From CAYMRB01 sp964392615 (GTDB lineage: Bacteria; Planctomycetota; UBA8108): a stretch of 18,041 bases of DNA. A model generated the notes under the pieces. The model did not search any database, was not told where the DNA came from, and saw only the letters and a list, made by a program, of their open reading frames with translations. The DNA lies in NCBI GenBank assembly GCA_964392615.1, contig CAYMRB010000187.1, positions 1 through 18,041 on the forward strand, in the 5' to 3' direction. Below, piece after piece: positions 8,608-15,412 of this stretch. Position 1 is the stretch's first letter; each line of letters starts with the position of its first letter. Made by a program: the position numbers and the translations under genes.

Positions 8608-9336
8608 ATGCTGCCCGAAATGCTGAAGGCGATCGACGCGCGCCGGCGGATCTACCTGCTTCGCCACGGCGACGTGAGCTACTTCGACGCCGACGGTCAA
8701 CCGGTCCATCCCGAACGGGTCGAGCTCGAAGCCGCCGGGCATCGACAGGCGGAGGCCGCCGGCGATCTGCTGGCGAACGTCGACCTCGATCGCATCGTGA
8801 CGAGCGGCCTGCCGCGCACCGTGCAGACGGCCGAGCATCTCTGCCGCGGCCGCGACCTCGGTCTCGAGGCGCGCGCGGATCTGCGCGAGATCGAACCGGG
8901 CCCCATGGCCGACCTCGAGCCCGAAAGCGCCGCGTTCCCGCACCTCGTCGCGAGCTCGTTCCGCGACGGGATCTCCGCCGACGCGCAGTTCCTCGGCGGC
9001 GAACGCTACGGCGCGCATCGCGAGCGCGTCCTCGCCGTCTTCCGGACGCTGCTCGGGGATCCATCGTGGCGCGAGATGGCCATCGTCGCTCACGGCGGCA
9101 CCAATCGCGTCATCCTCGCCCATGCGGTGGGCGCAGACTACGCGGCGTTCGCGAACCTCGAGCAGGATCCCGGCTGCGTCAACATCATCGACGTCGACGC
9201 CGACGGCTCGTGCCTCGTACGCCTGATGAACTCCACCCCGTGGTGCGCGGCGAAGGAAGAGCTGCGAATGACATCGATGGAGCGGATCGTGGCCGTGGCC
9301 GGCTGGATCGCGCCGCAGCTCGTCGACGAGGGCTAG
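8608..9336 (+). CDS. Histidine phosphatase (phosphoglycerate mutase-like) family protein
   Basis: This is a 242-residue cytoplasmic protein of the histidine phosphatase superfamily. The phospho-accepting motif LLRHGD has the nucleophile His at residue 20. The supporting segments follow in order: IVTSGLPRTVQTAE, the acidic REIEPGPM, and VAHGGTNR with the second catalytic His at about residue 162. The substrate is not evident; members act on phosphoglycerate, sugar phosphates, nucleotides or phosphoproteins. The reading frame is open back to 8251, but that part runs antisense through the yjhG-like gene. The ATG at 8608 is the first one next to the RHG domain. There is no Shine-Dalgarno sequence; see the leaderless promoter just upstream. 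The gene stands alone, divergent from yjhG. Confidence 0.88.
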   Translation: MLPEMLKAIDARRRIYLLRHGDVSYFDADGQPVHPERVELEAAGHRQAEAAGDLLANVDLDRIVTSGLPRTVQTAEHLCRGRDLGLEARADLREIEPGPMADLEPESAAFPHLVASSFRDGISADAQFLGGERYGAHRERVLAVFRTLLGDPSWREMAIVAHGGTNRVILAHAVGADYAAFANLEQDPGCVNIIDVDADGSCLVRLMNSTPWCAAKEELRMTSMERIVAVAGWIAPQLVDEG

Positions 9337-9370
9337 CGTGACGGATTCGGAGTCGGGGTCGGCGTCGGTG

Positions 9371-9392
9371 ACGGGGACGGGGACGGGGACGG
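9371..9392 (+). repeat. Short tandem repeat (ACGGGG)x3.7, possible G-quadruplex
   Basis: Units of ACGGGG start at 9371, 9377 and 9383, with a partial unit at 9389. Together with an earlier GGGG at 9355-9358 this gives four runs of four G on the coding strand, enough for a G-quadruplex with one long loop. The tract sits 35 bases after the histidine phosphatase stop, in a 206-base gap before the glycosyltransferase. Confidence 0.6.
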
Positions 9393-9479
9393 AGCCACGC
9401 GGTGAGTCCAACGCGCACCCTAGCGCGAGAGGCTGCGGCGCGCGCAGCGAAGAGCCGATAGCACTCATGCGGGGCCGGC

Positions 9480-9508
9480 GCCGATCGCATCGACGGCGCG
9501 ATATCGGC
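9480..9508 (+). other. Imperfect hairpin between histidine phosphatase and glycosyltransferase genes
   Basis: GCCGATCGC (9480-9488) can pair with GCG-ATCGGC (9498-9500 and 9503-9508) apart from a two-base AT bulge, leaving a nine-base loop. No T-run follows, so it is not a convincing intrinsic terminator. It may be a weak transcript end or a leader structure of the next gene. Confidence 0.3.
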
Positions 9509-9542
9509 CCTCGGCTCAGCTCCACGTTTTGCGATCACACCC

Positions 9543-10619
9543 GTGCCGACCGTCTCCGTCGTCATCGTCACCTGGAACAGCCTCGACTACCTGCCGCGCT
9601 GCTTCGGCTGCCTGTCGCGCCAGCACGGAGCCGAGATCGAGGTCATCGTCGTCGACAACGGCTCGACCGACGGCAGCGTCGAGTGGCTGCGCACGGCGCC
9701 CGAGGTCAGCCGCATCATCGAGAACGACGGCAATCTCGGCTTCTGCGTCGCGAACAACCAGGGCATACGGGCGGCGCACGGCGACTACGTGCTGCTGCTG
9801 AACACCGATGTGTTTCTCGACGAGGGCTGCATCGCGACGCTCCTAGCCGACCTTGAATCCGACCCGACCCTCGGCGCCGCTGGCGGCAAGCTGCTGCGCC
9901 CGATCGAGGGCGGCGCGACGGCAACGGACGCGACAATCGACTCGGCCGGCGAAGCCATCTTCACAACGCTCCGCATGGTCAATCGCGGCGAGCGCGAGCC
10001 CGACCGCGGCCAGTACGACGACCGGGAGGAGATCTTCGGTCTGACGGCCGCCGCGGTCCTCTACCGTCGCGCGATGCTCGACGACGTGAGCATCGACGGA
10101 GACGTCTTCGACAGCGACTTCTTCGCGTATCTGGAGGACTCCGACCTCAACTGGCGCGCTCGCCTGCTAGGTTGGAGGTTCCTCTACGACCCCGCCGCCG
10201 TCGGCCTCCATGTGCGACAGCACGCGACCGGACGAAGTCGAACGATCCAGCGCCACGCGCTGGCCAATCGCTACCTCAGCATGGCGAAGAACGCCGGCTG
10301 GCGAGATCTCGCGCGCTGGCTGCCCCACCTGGCGATCTACGAGCTCTTCCGCCTCGTCAAGCTCCTCGCGCGACAGCCGCGCATGCTGCTAGCCTACGGC
10401 AAGGTGTTTCGCAAGATGCCTGCTGCGCTCCGCAAGCGCCGCGTGATTCAGGCGCGACGCCGCGTTGGTGCCGATTGGTTGCGCGATTGGGCTGTGGCGG
10501 AGAACTACGCGGGCCAGGTCCTCTACCGCTGCGGCCTGGCGGCCAAGCCGCCCGATGCGGACGCGGCCGCGACCACCCGCCGCCGCGCCTCGTTGCGCCG
10601 CGAGACCGTCGAGGTCTGA
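9543..10619 (+). CDS. Family 2 glycosyltransferase (rhamnosyltransferase-like)
   Basis: This 358-residue enzyme would move a sugar from a nucleotide donor to a lipid-linked or surface glycan at the cytoplasmic face of the membrane. The GT-A fold is shown in order by VSVVIVTWNS (residues 4-13), VIVVDNGSTDGS (35-45), GNLGFCVANNQGI, the LLLNTDV metal-binding motif (85-90 region) and the late YLEDSDLNWRARLLGW segment, with ED at 198-199. The C-terminal third has a hydrophobic stretch near LAIYELFRLVKLLA and many Arg residues, which would suit a membrane-peripheral enzyme. The start is a GTG at 9543; no Shine-Dalgarno is visible. The stop is nine bases from the convergent stop of the PLP enzyme. 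It is an orphan: no other glycan genes flank it. Confidence 0.9.
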   Translation: MPTVSVVIVTWNSLDYLPRCFGCLSRQHGAEIEVIVVDNGSTDGSVEWLRTAPEVSRIIENDGNLGFCVANNQGIRAAHGDYVLLLNTDVFLDEGCIATLLADLESDPTLGAAGGKLLRPIEGGATATDATIDSAGEAIFTTLRMVNRGEREPDRGQYDDREEIFGLTAAAVLYRRAMLDDVSIDGDVFDSDFFAYLEDSDLNWRARLLGWRFLYDPAAVGLHVRQHATGRSRTIQRHALANRYLSMAKNAGWRDLARWLPHLAIYELFRLVKLLARQPRMLLAYGKVFRKMPAALRKRRVIQARRRVGADWLRDWAVAENYAGQVLYRCGLAAKPPDADAAATTRRRASLRRETVEV

Positions 10620-10628
10620 GCCGGCCGA

Positions 10629-11870
10629 CTACAGCTCGCGCAACGCGGCGAGCAGGCGGTCGACCTCCTCCGTCGTGTTGTAGTGCAGGAAGCCGACGCG
10701 GACGAGGCCGCCCGGCTCGAGATCGAGCGCTTCGGTCAGCGGCTGCGCATAGAAGTTGCCATCCCAGACGAAGATCCCGCGCGCGGCCAGGTGCTCGGCG
10801 ACGGCTCGCGTGCCACAGCGGAAGTGTGTGAACGAAACGGTCGGCGCGCGCTCCGCGCTCCGCGGGTCGGTGATCCCCCACACGCGCACGTCGTCAATCG
10901 TCGCCAATCCTTCGAGCAGACGCTGCACAAGACCGCGCTCGTACGCGCCGATGAGCTCGAACGCGGCCATGAGAGCCTCGCGTCGGCTCGCGCCGAGCCC
11001 GGCGATGTCCTGCCCCAAGTCGGCGATGTAGTCGACGGCGGCGAGCGTCCCGGCGATGCCCTCATGGCTCTGCGTACCGGTCATCCAACGATCGGGCAAC
11101 GTCTCCGGCGGCGGTCGAAGCTTGTACGCGGGAAGAGACTCCATGTGCTGGCGCTTGCCGTACAGGACGCCGACGTGGGGCCCGAAGAACTTGTACGCCG
11201 AGCACGCGAGGAAGTCGCAGTCCCACGCCTCGACGTCGAGCGCCGCATGGGGGGCCTGGTGGACGGCGTCGAGAAAGACGAGCGCACCGACGTCGTGCGC
11301 GAGACGAGTGATCTCGGCCACCGGATGCACCGTCCCGACCGCGTTCGACGCACAGCCGACCGCGACGAGACGCGTCTTCGACGAGAGCTTCGAGCGCAGG
11401 TCATCGAGATCGACCGTGCACTCCGGCTGACAGATCTCGACCTGTCGCACGACGGCGCCCGCGTCGCGAGCCGCGAGAATCCACGGCGTGAAGTTCGCGT
11501 CGTGCTCGCCACGACACACGACGACCTCGTCGCCAGCGCTCCACGTCTGCGCAAGCGCTCGCGACAGCGCGAAGGTCAGCGTCGTCATGTTCAGCCCGAA
11601 CGACACGAGGTCCGGATCGGGCGATCCGACCAGATCGGCCACGGCGCGGCGCGCCTCGACGAGCAGCGCGTCGCTCTCGAGGCTCGTGACGAACGCACCG
11701 CCATGGTTGGCGTTCATGCCGTGCAGGTACGCGCAGACCGCATCGACCACGCTCTGCGGCACCTGGCTGCCGGCGGGACCGTCGAGAAACGCGATGGGAC
11801 GGCCGTTCAGCTCACGCGACAGCGCGGGAAACTGACGGCGGACGGATTCGACGTCGAGGACTTGCGACAT
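10629..11870 (-). CDS. Class V PLP-dependent enzyme, cysteine desulfurase-like but lacking the catalytic Cys
   Basis: This is a 413-residue fold-type I PLP enzyme of the NifS/SufS-like class V group, closest by motif to the 'cysteine desulfurase-like' subfamily typified by Vibrio VC1184. Landmarks are FLDGPAGSQVP (28-38), NHGGAFVTS (55-63), GEHDAN (121-126), FLDAVHQAPH (199-208, with the PLP-ring Asp201) and SAYKFFGPHVG (224-234, with Schiff-base Lys227). True desulfurases of the SufS type have a GHHCAQP loop near the C-terminus; here the aligned segment is GNFYAQP (371-377), with Tyr374 in place of Cys. Sulfur release from cysteine is therefore doubtful, and the reaction is unknown. The ATG at 11870 lacks a clear ribosome binding site. 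It is divergent from the EEP-fold gene. Confidence 0.88.
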   Translation of the reverse strand: MSQVLDVESVRRQFPALSRELNGRPIAFLDGPAGSQVPQSVVDAVCAYLHGMNANHGGAFVTSLESDALLVEARRAVADLVGSPDPDLVSFGLNMTTLTFALSRALAQTWSAGDEVVVCRGEHDANFTPWILAARDAGAVVRQVEICQPECTVDLDDLRSKLSSKTRLVAVGCASNAVGTVHPVAEITRLAHDVGALVFLDAVHQAPHAALDVEAWDCDFLACSAYKFFGPHVGVLYGKRQHMESLPAYKLRPPPETLPDRWMTGTQSHEGIAGTLAAVDYIADLGQDIAGLGASRREALMAAFELIGAYERGLVQRLLEGLATIDDVRVWGITDPRSAERAPTVSFTHFRCGTRAVAEHLAARGIFVWDGNFYAQPLTEALDLEPGGLVRVGFLHYNTTEEVDRLLAALREL

Positions 11871-11925
11871 GATGAGGTGCTGGCGTACTGTTCTTGGAAC
11901 TCGTTAGATAGACGATTCGACGAGA

Positions 11926-11969
11926 TCGAACCGACGACACCGAGAGTGGTACCACTCGCGCCGGTTCGA
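11926..11969. promoter_or_regulatory. Nested inverted repeat in the divergent PLP enzyme / EEP gene region, candidate operator
   Basis: The core GAGTGGTACCACTC (11944-11957) is a perfect 14-base palindrome; it extends to 20 bases (11941-11960) with one mismatched pair. It is flanked by the arms TCGAACCG (11926-11933) and CGGTTCGA (11962-11969), themselves an exact inverted pair centred only three bases away. The 135-base region is non-coding between two divergent genes. It could be a dimeric repressor site or a leader hairpin of the plus-strand gene. Confidence 0.5.
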
Positions 11970-12005
11970 GCGCAATCCCGCGCCGGCCGCCGGAGCGAAA
12001 AGGGG

Positions 12006-12932
12006 ATGAAGTTCCTGCCGTCCCGCAAGACCGTCCTGAGGATCGCCGTCGCGACGATCTGCGCTCTTGTCGTGTTCGTCGTCGTGGCGTGGATCGTGAC
12101 GTCGACCACCGCCACCGAGCGGGTCGTCTCGCCCGTGGTTTCTCACGACGCGTCGATGGTCGCACCGGCCATGCCGGCCGATGACGACACGATCGCCGTC
12201 ATGACGGTGAACCTCGCACACGGCCGCGGCGTCGGCTGGCATCAGCTGCTGCAGACCGGCGGGCGGGCGCGCTCCAATCTCGACGCGGTCGCGACGGTGC
12301 TCGAACGCGAAGCGCCCTGGGTCGTCGCGCTGCAGGAAGCCGACGGGCCGTCGTTTTGGAGCGGCTCGTTCGACCACGTCGATCACGTCGCCAGTGCGGC
12401 GCGCTATCCGTGGTCCGTGCACGGAGAACACGTCCGCGGCGCCGGTCTGTCGTACGGCACCGGCGCCCTGTCGCGCACTCGCGTCAGCGGCGCTCGAACG
12501 CACACGTTCGAACCGACCCCGCCGACGTTCGCGAAGGGCTTTCTGCGCGTCACGTTCCTCTGGCCGGCGACGGCGCGCGAGGTCGATCTCGTGTCGGTCC
12601 ACCTCGACTTCTCGCGAGCCGGCGTGCGCGCGGCGCAGATCGACGCGATGATCGAGCAGCTCTCCGAGCGCCAACGCCCGTTGATCGTCGCGGGAGATCT
12701 CAACAGCGAGTGGGACGACGATCCGTCGCCGGTACGCCGTCTCGCCGAAACGCTCGACCTGCAGGCGTTTCGTCCGGACGCCGACGACCTCGCGACATTC
12801 CCGACCCTGGGCACGCGGTTGGACTGGATCCTCGTCTCCGCCGAGATCGAGATCGTGTCGTCGCGCGTGCTCGACGATCCCGTCTCCGACCACCGGCCGG
12901 TCATCGCACGGCTGCGGCTGCGGTCGCGCTGA
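12006..12932 (+). CDS. Membrane-anchored endonuclease/exonuclease/phosphatase (EEP) family protein
   Basis: This is a 308-residue protein of the metal-dependent EEP superfamily (DNase I, AP endonuclease, sphingomyelinase and inositol phosphatase relatives). Residues 10-31 form one hydrophobic helix preceded by Lys and Arg, so the enzyme is probably anchored with its catalytic domain outside the inner membrane. The active-site series is complete: VNLAHG with Asn69, LQEADG with Glu111, SVHLDF with His199, AGDLNSEW with Asp231 and Asn233, RLDWIL with Asp273 and SDHRPV with Asp295/His296. The ATG at 12006 has GGAG ten bases upstream, which sets the start although the frame is open back to 10683 through the antisense of the PLP gene. 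A membrane location argues for a phosphodiester outside the cytoplasm, such as a lipid or extracellular nucleic acid; the substrate is unknown. Confidence 0.87.
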   Translation: MKFLPSRKTVLRIAVATICALVVFVVVAWIVTSTTATERVVSPVVSHDASMVAPAMPADDDTIAVMTVNLAHGRGVGWHQLLQTGGRARSNLDAVATVLEREAPWVVALQEADGPSFWSGSFDHVDHVASAARYPWSVHGEHVRGAGLSYGTGALSRTRVSGARTHTFEPTPPTFAKGFLRVTFLWPATAREVDLVSVHLDFSRAGVRAAQIDAMIEQLSERQRPLIVAGDLNSEWDDDPSPVRRLAETLDLQAFRPDADDLATFPTLGTRLDWILVSAEIEIVSSRVLDDPVSDHRPVIARLRLRSR

Positions 12933-12993
12933 AGGGGCACCGCTAGCGCGCTACCCACGACCTGAAGCGCCGTCGGTGGCTGCGGATGAAATC

Positions 12994-13018
12994 GACGAAG
13001 GCCGTCCGGGCTGTCGTC
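12994..13018 (-). terminator. Possible weak intrinsic terminator of the tubulin-like gene
   Basis: GACGAAGGCC (12994-13003) pairs with GGGCT-G-TCGTC (13008-13018), apart from one mismatch and one bulged G, with a four-base loop. On the minus strand the stem is followed by GATTTCAT, a poor T-rich tail. It lies 18 bases past the stop at 13036 in the 103-base convergent gap. Confidence 0.3.
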
Positions 13019-13035
13019 AAGGTCTCGTCACCGCG

Positions 13036-14913
13036 TCACTCCCCGGTGGCGGCCGCGCGCAAGTCGGCGACCGATACGCTTCGAACGACGCCCAGAGCGA
13101 CAACCTCGCCGCGCCCGGCCAAGGCCCTGTCGGGACGCGTCGCTAGACGCGCCAGATCGGCTGTCGCGAAGCGGAATTCCGCCGGCTCTTGCGCGGTACC
13201 GGGCCAGCGCGGCGACGACTGGCGCGCGAGCCACTCGAGCGCCTCGGCCTCGTCCGGAAGATGGAGCTCGTCGTTCTCCGCGTCGGCCTCGACGGCCGAT
13301 CGAGCCCAGCTGTCGGCGCGCACCTCCGCGAGCGCCACCCACGCCGCCGCGGCGGCGGCGGCGCCCGCCGCGCTATCGTCGTCGGGCGATACGATGGCGC
13401 CGAACTCGACCGCGGCCAACTCCGCGGCCTGCGCTTCGCCGCCATATCGCGCGAGCACGTCCTCTCGTCGCCACGGGACATCCGCCGCACGCTTCGCGGC
13501 CCTCGCGCTACACACCTCGAGCCCCTCGAGCGCGCCGGCAGACCAAGTGTCGACACGCGCGAGCAGCTCGCGGAGCGAGTCGGTCAACAACTCGAAAGTG
13601 CTCGGATCGACGGCTGCTGGTGATGTCGCCGCGACCTCTCGGAGCGTCGCGACGCGACCGCCACCACCCGGCGATTTCGCGATGCGGCTCTTCCAGCGGA
13701 CCGCGATCAGAAGCCCCGCGACACCGCCGAGAACGGCGGCGGGGAAGCTTGCTCCCGGTGTGGCCAGCGTTCCGCCGATCAGATGGCCGACGACGAAACC
13801 GAGCGGCACGAGGGCCAGGCGAGCGAACACGGCAACGATCGGCTCAGCCGCTGCCCTCCGTCCCAGCGCGTCCGGCTTGTCGACGTCCTCTCCATCGGCC
13901 TCGTTCCCGGCCGCGTCCGGAACAGCGCGGGGAGTGACGATCGGCACCTCCTCCGCGCTCGCCTCGGCACGGGCGGCCTCGATGAGATCGTTCAGGACCG
14001 CTCGTTGATCGGCGAGGGTTCGCGACGGAGCCAGCGCCTGGGCTCCGGAAGAACCGACGACTCCGAACTCGCGCAAGGCGCGGTCGACCGCTGCCGCGAC
14101 GCTCGACGGACCGAGCGCGTCGGAGTCGAGCCGTCGCGCCAGATCACAGGCGATGACCGGAGCGCGTTTTCCGAGCACGGAGGTAGCCGCTCCGGACGCT
14201 CCGATCTGCTCGCGCAGTCGGGCGAGAAACTCGACCTTCAGGGCGCGTTGCGCGTCGGACGGATCGAAGCGCGTCGATGTGATACCGACCGCAACCATCG
14301 CGTCGCCGAAGATGGCGTCGACGCCGTCCGCCTCCGCGAGGATCGACAGGAGGAGAATCTCGTCGGCGCCTGCGGACCTTCCCTCCTGATCGACGAGGAT
14401 GCAAGCGGCACTGAGCAGACCTCGCTCGCGGGCGCCCTCGACCCATCGGAGACCTCGAACGGCGTCCTCCTCAGGGACGCCTCCCGCGGTCGGCAGCGTG
14501 AAGATTCCGTCGATTCGCGGCGGCGTCACCCAACGTCGCCGGTCACCCCGCAGCTCCTCCAGGAGGCCGAGCACGACGGCCGTGGATTCGGTGCCGCCGA
14601 GCGTCACGACGAGACGCACCCGTGGCCGTGAGCACGGAGCCTGTGGTGTGTCGTCGGATGCGAGCGACCGATCCGCACTCGCGAGTGCAGCGCGACGGAG
14701 CGCATCGCGCGCCGCGGTGACCGCGTCGCCGAGCTCGCTGAGGTGATCGTCAGCCCCCGTGCCCCGCAGCCGGAATCCGGCCGCCGTCCCGTGAACGGAG
14801 GCGAACACGGCAGGCACCTGCCCCAAACGTGCACCCAACGCCTGAGCCCAACGATCCCGCAGCGCCTCGGCGCCCGGCCCGATGAAGCAGTGGATGGTCG
14901 GTTCGGGGCTCAC
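13036..14913 (-). CDS. Membrane protein with a possible divergent FtsZ/tubulin-like N-terminal domain
   Basis: I cannot name this 625-residue protein from a close family. Residues 6-300 follow the order of an FtsZ/tubulin GTPase domain. A first strand and Gly-rich loop TIHCFIGPGAEAL (6-18) is followed by a second strand VPAVFASVHG (33-42). Then come VRLVVTLGGTEST (99-111) where GGGTGSG would be, the helix VVLGLLEELR, the strand IDGIFTLPTAGG (134-145), the helix EEDAVRGLRWVE and the strand SAACILVDQEG. The phosphate loop is degenerate (GGTEST), so GTP binding may be lost. After a charged linker, two membrane helices lie at about residues 355-405 (VFARLALVPLGFVVG and AAVLGGVAGLLIAV). About 220 more residues follow, with an Ala-rich run. 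The GTG at 14913 is preferred: AAGGGAAG lies upstream, and a start at 15036 would overlap the Nudix gene. The fold call is an inference from motif order only. Confidence 0.4.
   Translation of the reverse strand: MSPEPTIHCFIGPGAEALRDRWAQALGARLGQVPAVFASVHGTAAGFRLRGTGADDHLSELGDAVTAARDALRRAALASADRSLASDDTPQAPCSRPRVRLVVTLGGTESTAVVLGLLEELRGDRRRWVTPPRIDGIFTLPTAGGVPEEDAVRGLRWVEGARERGLLSAACILVDQEGRSAGADEILLLSILAEADGVDAIFGDAMVAVGITSTRFDPSDAQRALKVEFLARLREQIGASGAATSVLGKRAPVIACDLARRLDSDALGPSSVAAAVDRALREFGVVGSSGAQALAPSRTLADQRAVLNDLIEAARAEASAEEVPIVTPRAVPDAAGNEADGEDVDKPDALGRRAAAEPIVAVFARLALVPLGFVVGHLIGGTLATPGASFPAAVLGGVAGLLIAVRWKSRIAKSPGGGGRVATLREVAATSPAAVDPSTFELLTDSLRELLARVDTWSAGALEGLEVCSARAAKRAADVPWRREDVLARYGGEAQAAELAAVEFGAIVSPDDDSAAGAAAAAAAWVALAEVRADSWARSAVEADAENDELHLPDEAEALEWLARQSSPRWPGTAQEPAEFRFATADLARLATRPDRALAGRGEVVALGVVRSVSVADLRAAATGE
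13343..13372 (-). repeat. Ala-codon (GCN) run in the tubulin-like gene
   Basis: A stretch of almost only GCC, GCG and CGC triplets encodes AAGAAAAAAAW on the minus strand. It is a simple-sequence tract inside the C-terminal domain and could vary in length between strains. Confidence 0.6.
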
Positions 14914-14971
14914 CGGAGAGATCTTCCCTTTGCGGCGGTCGAACGGCCCGTCCGTCCGACCTGCTCGCCCG

Positions 14972-14980
14972 ATTCTACCA
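14972..14980 (-). promoter_or_regulatory. Extended -10 promoter for the tubulin-like gene
   Basis: On the minus strand TGGTAGAAT combines the extended -10 element TGn with a five-of-six -10 hexamer (TAGAAT). It sits in the 82-base gap between the Nudix stop and the GTG at 14913, giving a leader of about 50 bases. No good -35 hexamer is visible, as is usual for extended -10 promoters. Confidence 0.4.
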
Positions 14981-14995
14981 GCTTCGCAGGCCCCG

Positions 14996-15412
14996 CTACG
15001 AATGCCTCTCGGGGGATCGAGCGGCGTGCTCGGCAAACGGCAGGTTCGATGCGGTGATCGGCAGCTGTTCGAAGCGCGCGGGATCGACCCAGTCGATCGC
15101 CTCGTGCCATAACGCCCGAGGCGTACCGCGAACGATCGTCGCCGCGTACAGGAACAGCCTCACATGAATGTGCGGGTAAGTGAACTCGGTCGTCGCCAAT
15201 CGCTCGCCGACCTCCACGTCGACGTCGAGCTCTTCCAGCAGCTCACGGGCAAGCGCCGCCTCGTGAGACTCGCCGGCCTCGACCTTGCCGCCCGGAAACT
15301 CCCACTCACCCGCGACGTTGCTACCGGTCGGCCGGCACCCGAGAAGCCACGCGCCGTCACACCGGATCGCCGCGGCGACGACGTCGTAGACCGGTATCGA
15401 TGTCGCACTCAC
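14996..15412 (-). CDS. Nudix hydrolase (MutT-like)
   Basis: This small 138-residue cytoplasmic enzyme would split a nucleoside diphosphate linked to another group, giving a nucleotide monophosphate and pyrophosphate or phosphate. The Nudix box is nearly perfect at residues 42-64: G-KVEAG-E, seven residues, then RELLEELDV, with Asp63 where Gly is usual. The preceding GEWEFPGG and the late WHEAIDWVDP and LPITASNLPF segments resemble MutT (8-oxo-dGTP cleaning) and CTP-pyrophosphohydrolase forms. The GTG start at 15412 has GGAGGA five bases upstream. It overlaps by four bases (GTGA) the stop of a 20-codon upstream frame. It lies between the CapA-type gene (112-base gap) and the tubulin-like gene (82-base gap). 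Confidence 0.92.
   Translation of the reverse strand: MSATSIPVYDVVAAAIRCDGAWLLGCRPTGSNVAGEWEFPGGKVEAGESHEAALARELLEELDVDVEVGERLATTEFTYPHIHVRLFLYAATIVRGTPRALWHEAIDWVDPARFEQLPITASNLPFAEHAARSPERHS

Noticed and set aside
9338..9856. A plus-strand frame starting next to the histidine phosphatase stop with GTGTGTGTE-like repeats
   Set aside because: It is the translation of the ACGGGG tandem repeat and then runs out of frame through the glycosyltransferase.
11890..11900. GTTC-TTG-GAAC inverted repeat, reminiscent of a LexA box
   Set aside because: The arms are only four bases and the spacing does not match known GAACN4GTTC or GTTCN7GTTC SOS boxes.
10683..12005. A 441-codon open frame on the plus strand in frame with the EEP gene
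   Set aside because: It lies antisense to the PLP enzyme gene, whose protein has clear family motifs. The antisense translation is Arg/Asp-rich without domains, and the real start at 12006 has a ribosome binding site. GC-rich coding DNA often leaves the opposite strand open.
12933..13035. Search for a strong bidirectional terminator between the convergent EEP and tubulin-like genes
   Set aside because: No GC stem followed by a real T-run on either strand; only the weak imperfect hairpin listed.
12986..14008. A Ser/Ala-rich 340-codon plus-strand frame
   Set aside because: It is a third-frame shadow of the tubulin-like gene; the composition comes from reading Ala/Arg-rich codons on the other strand.
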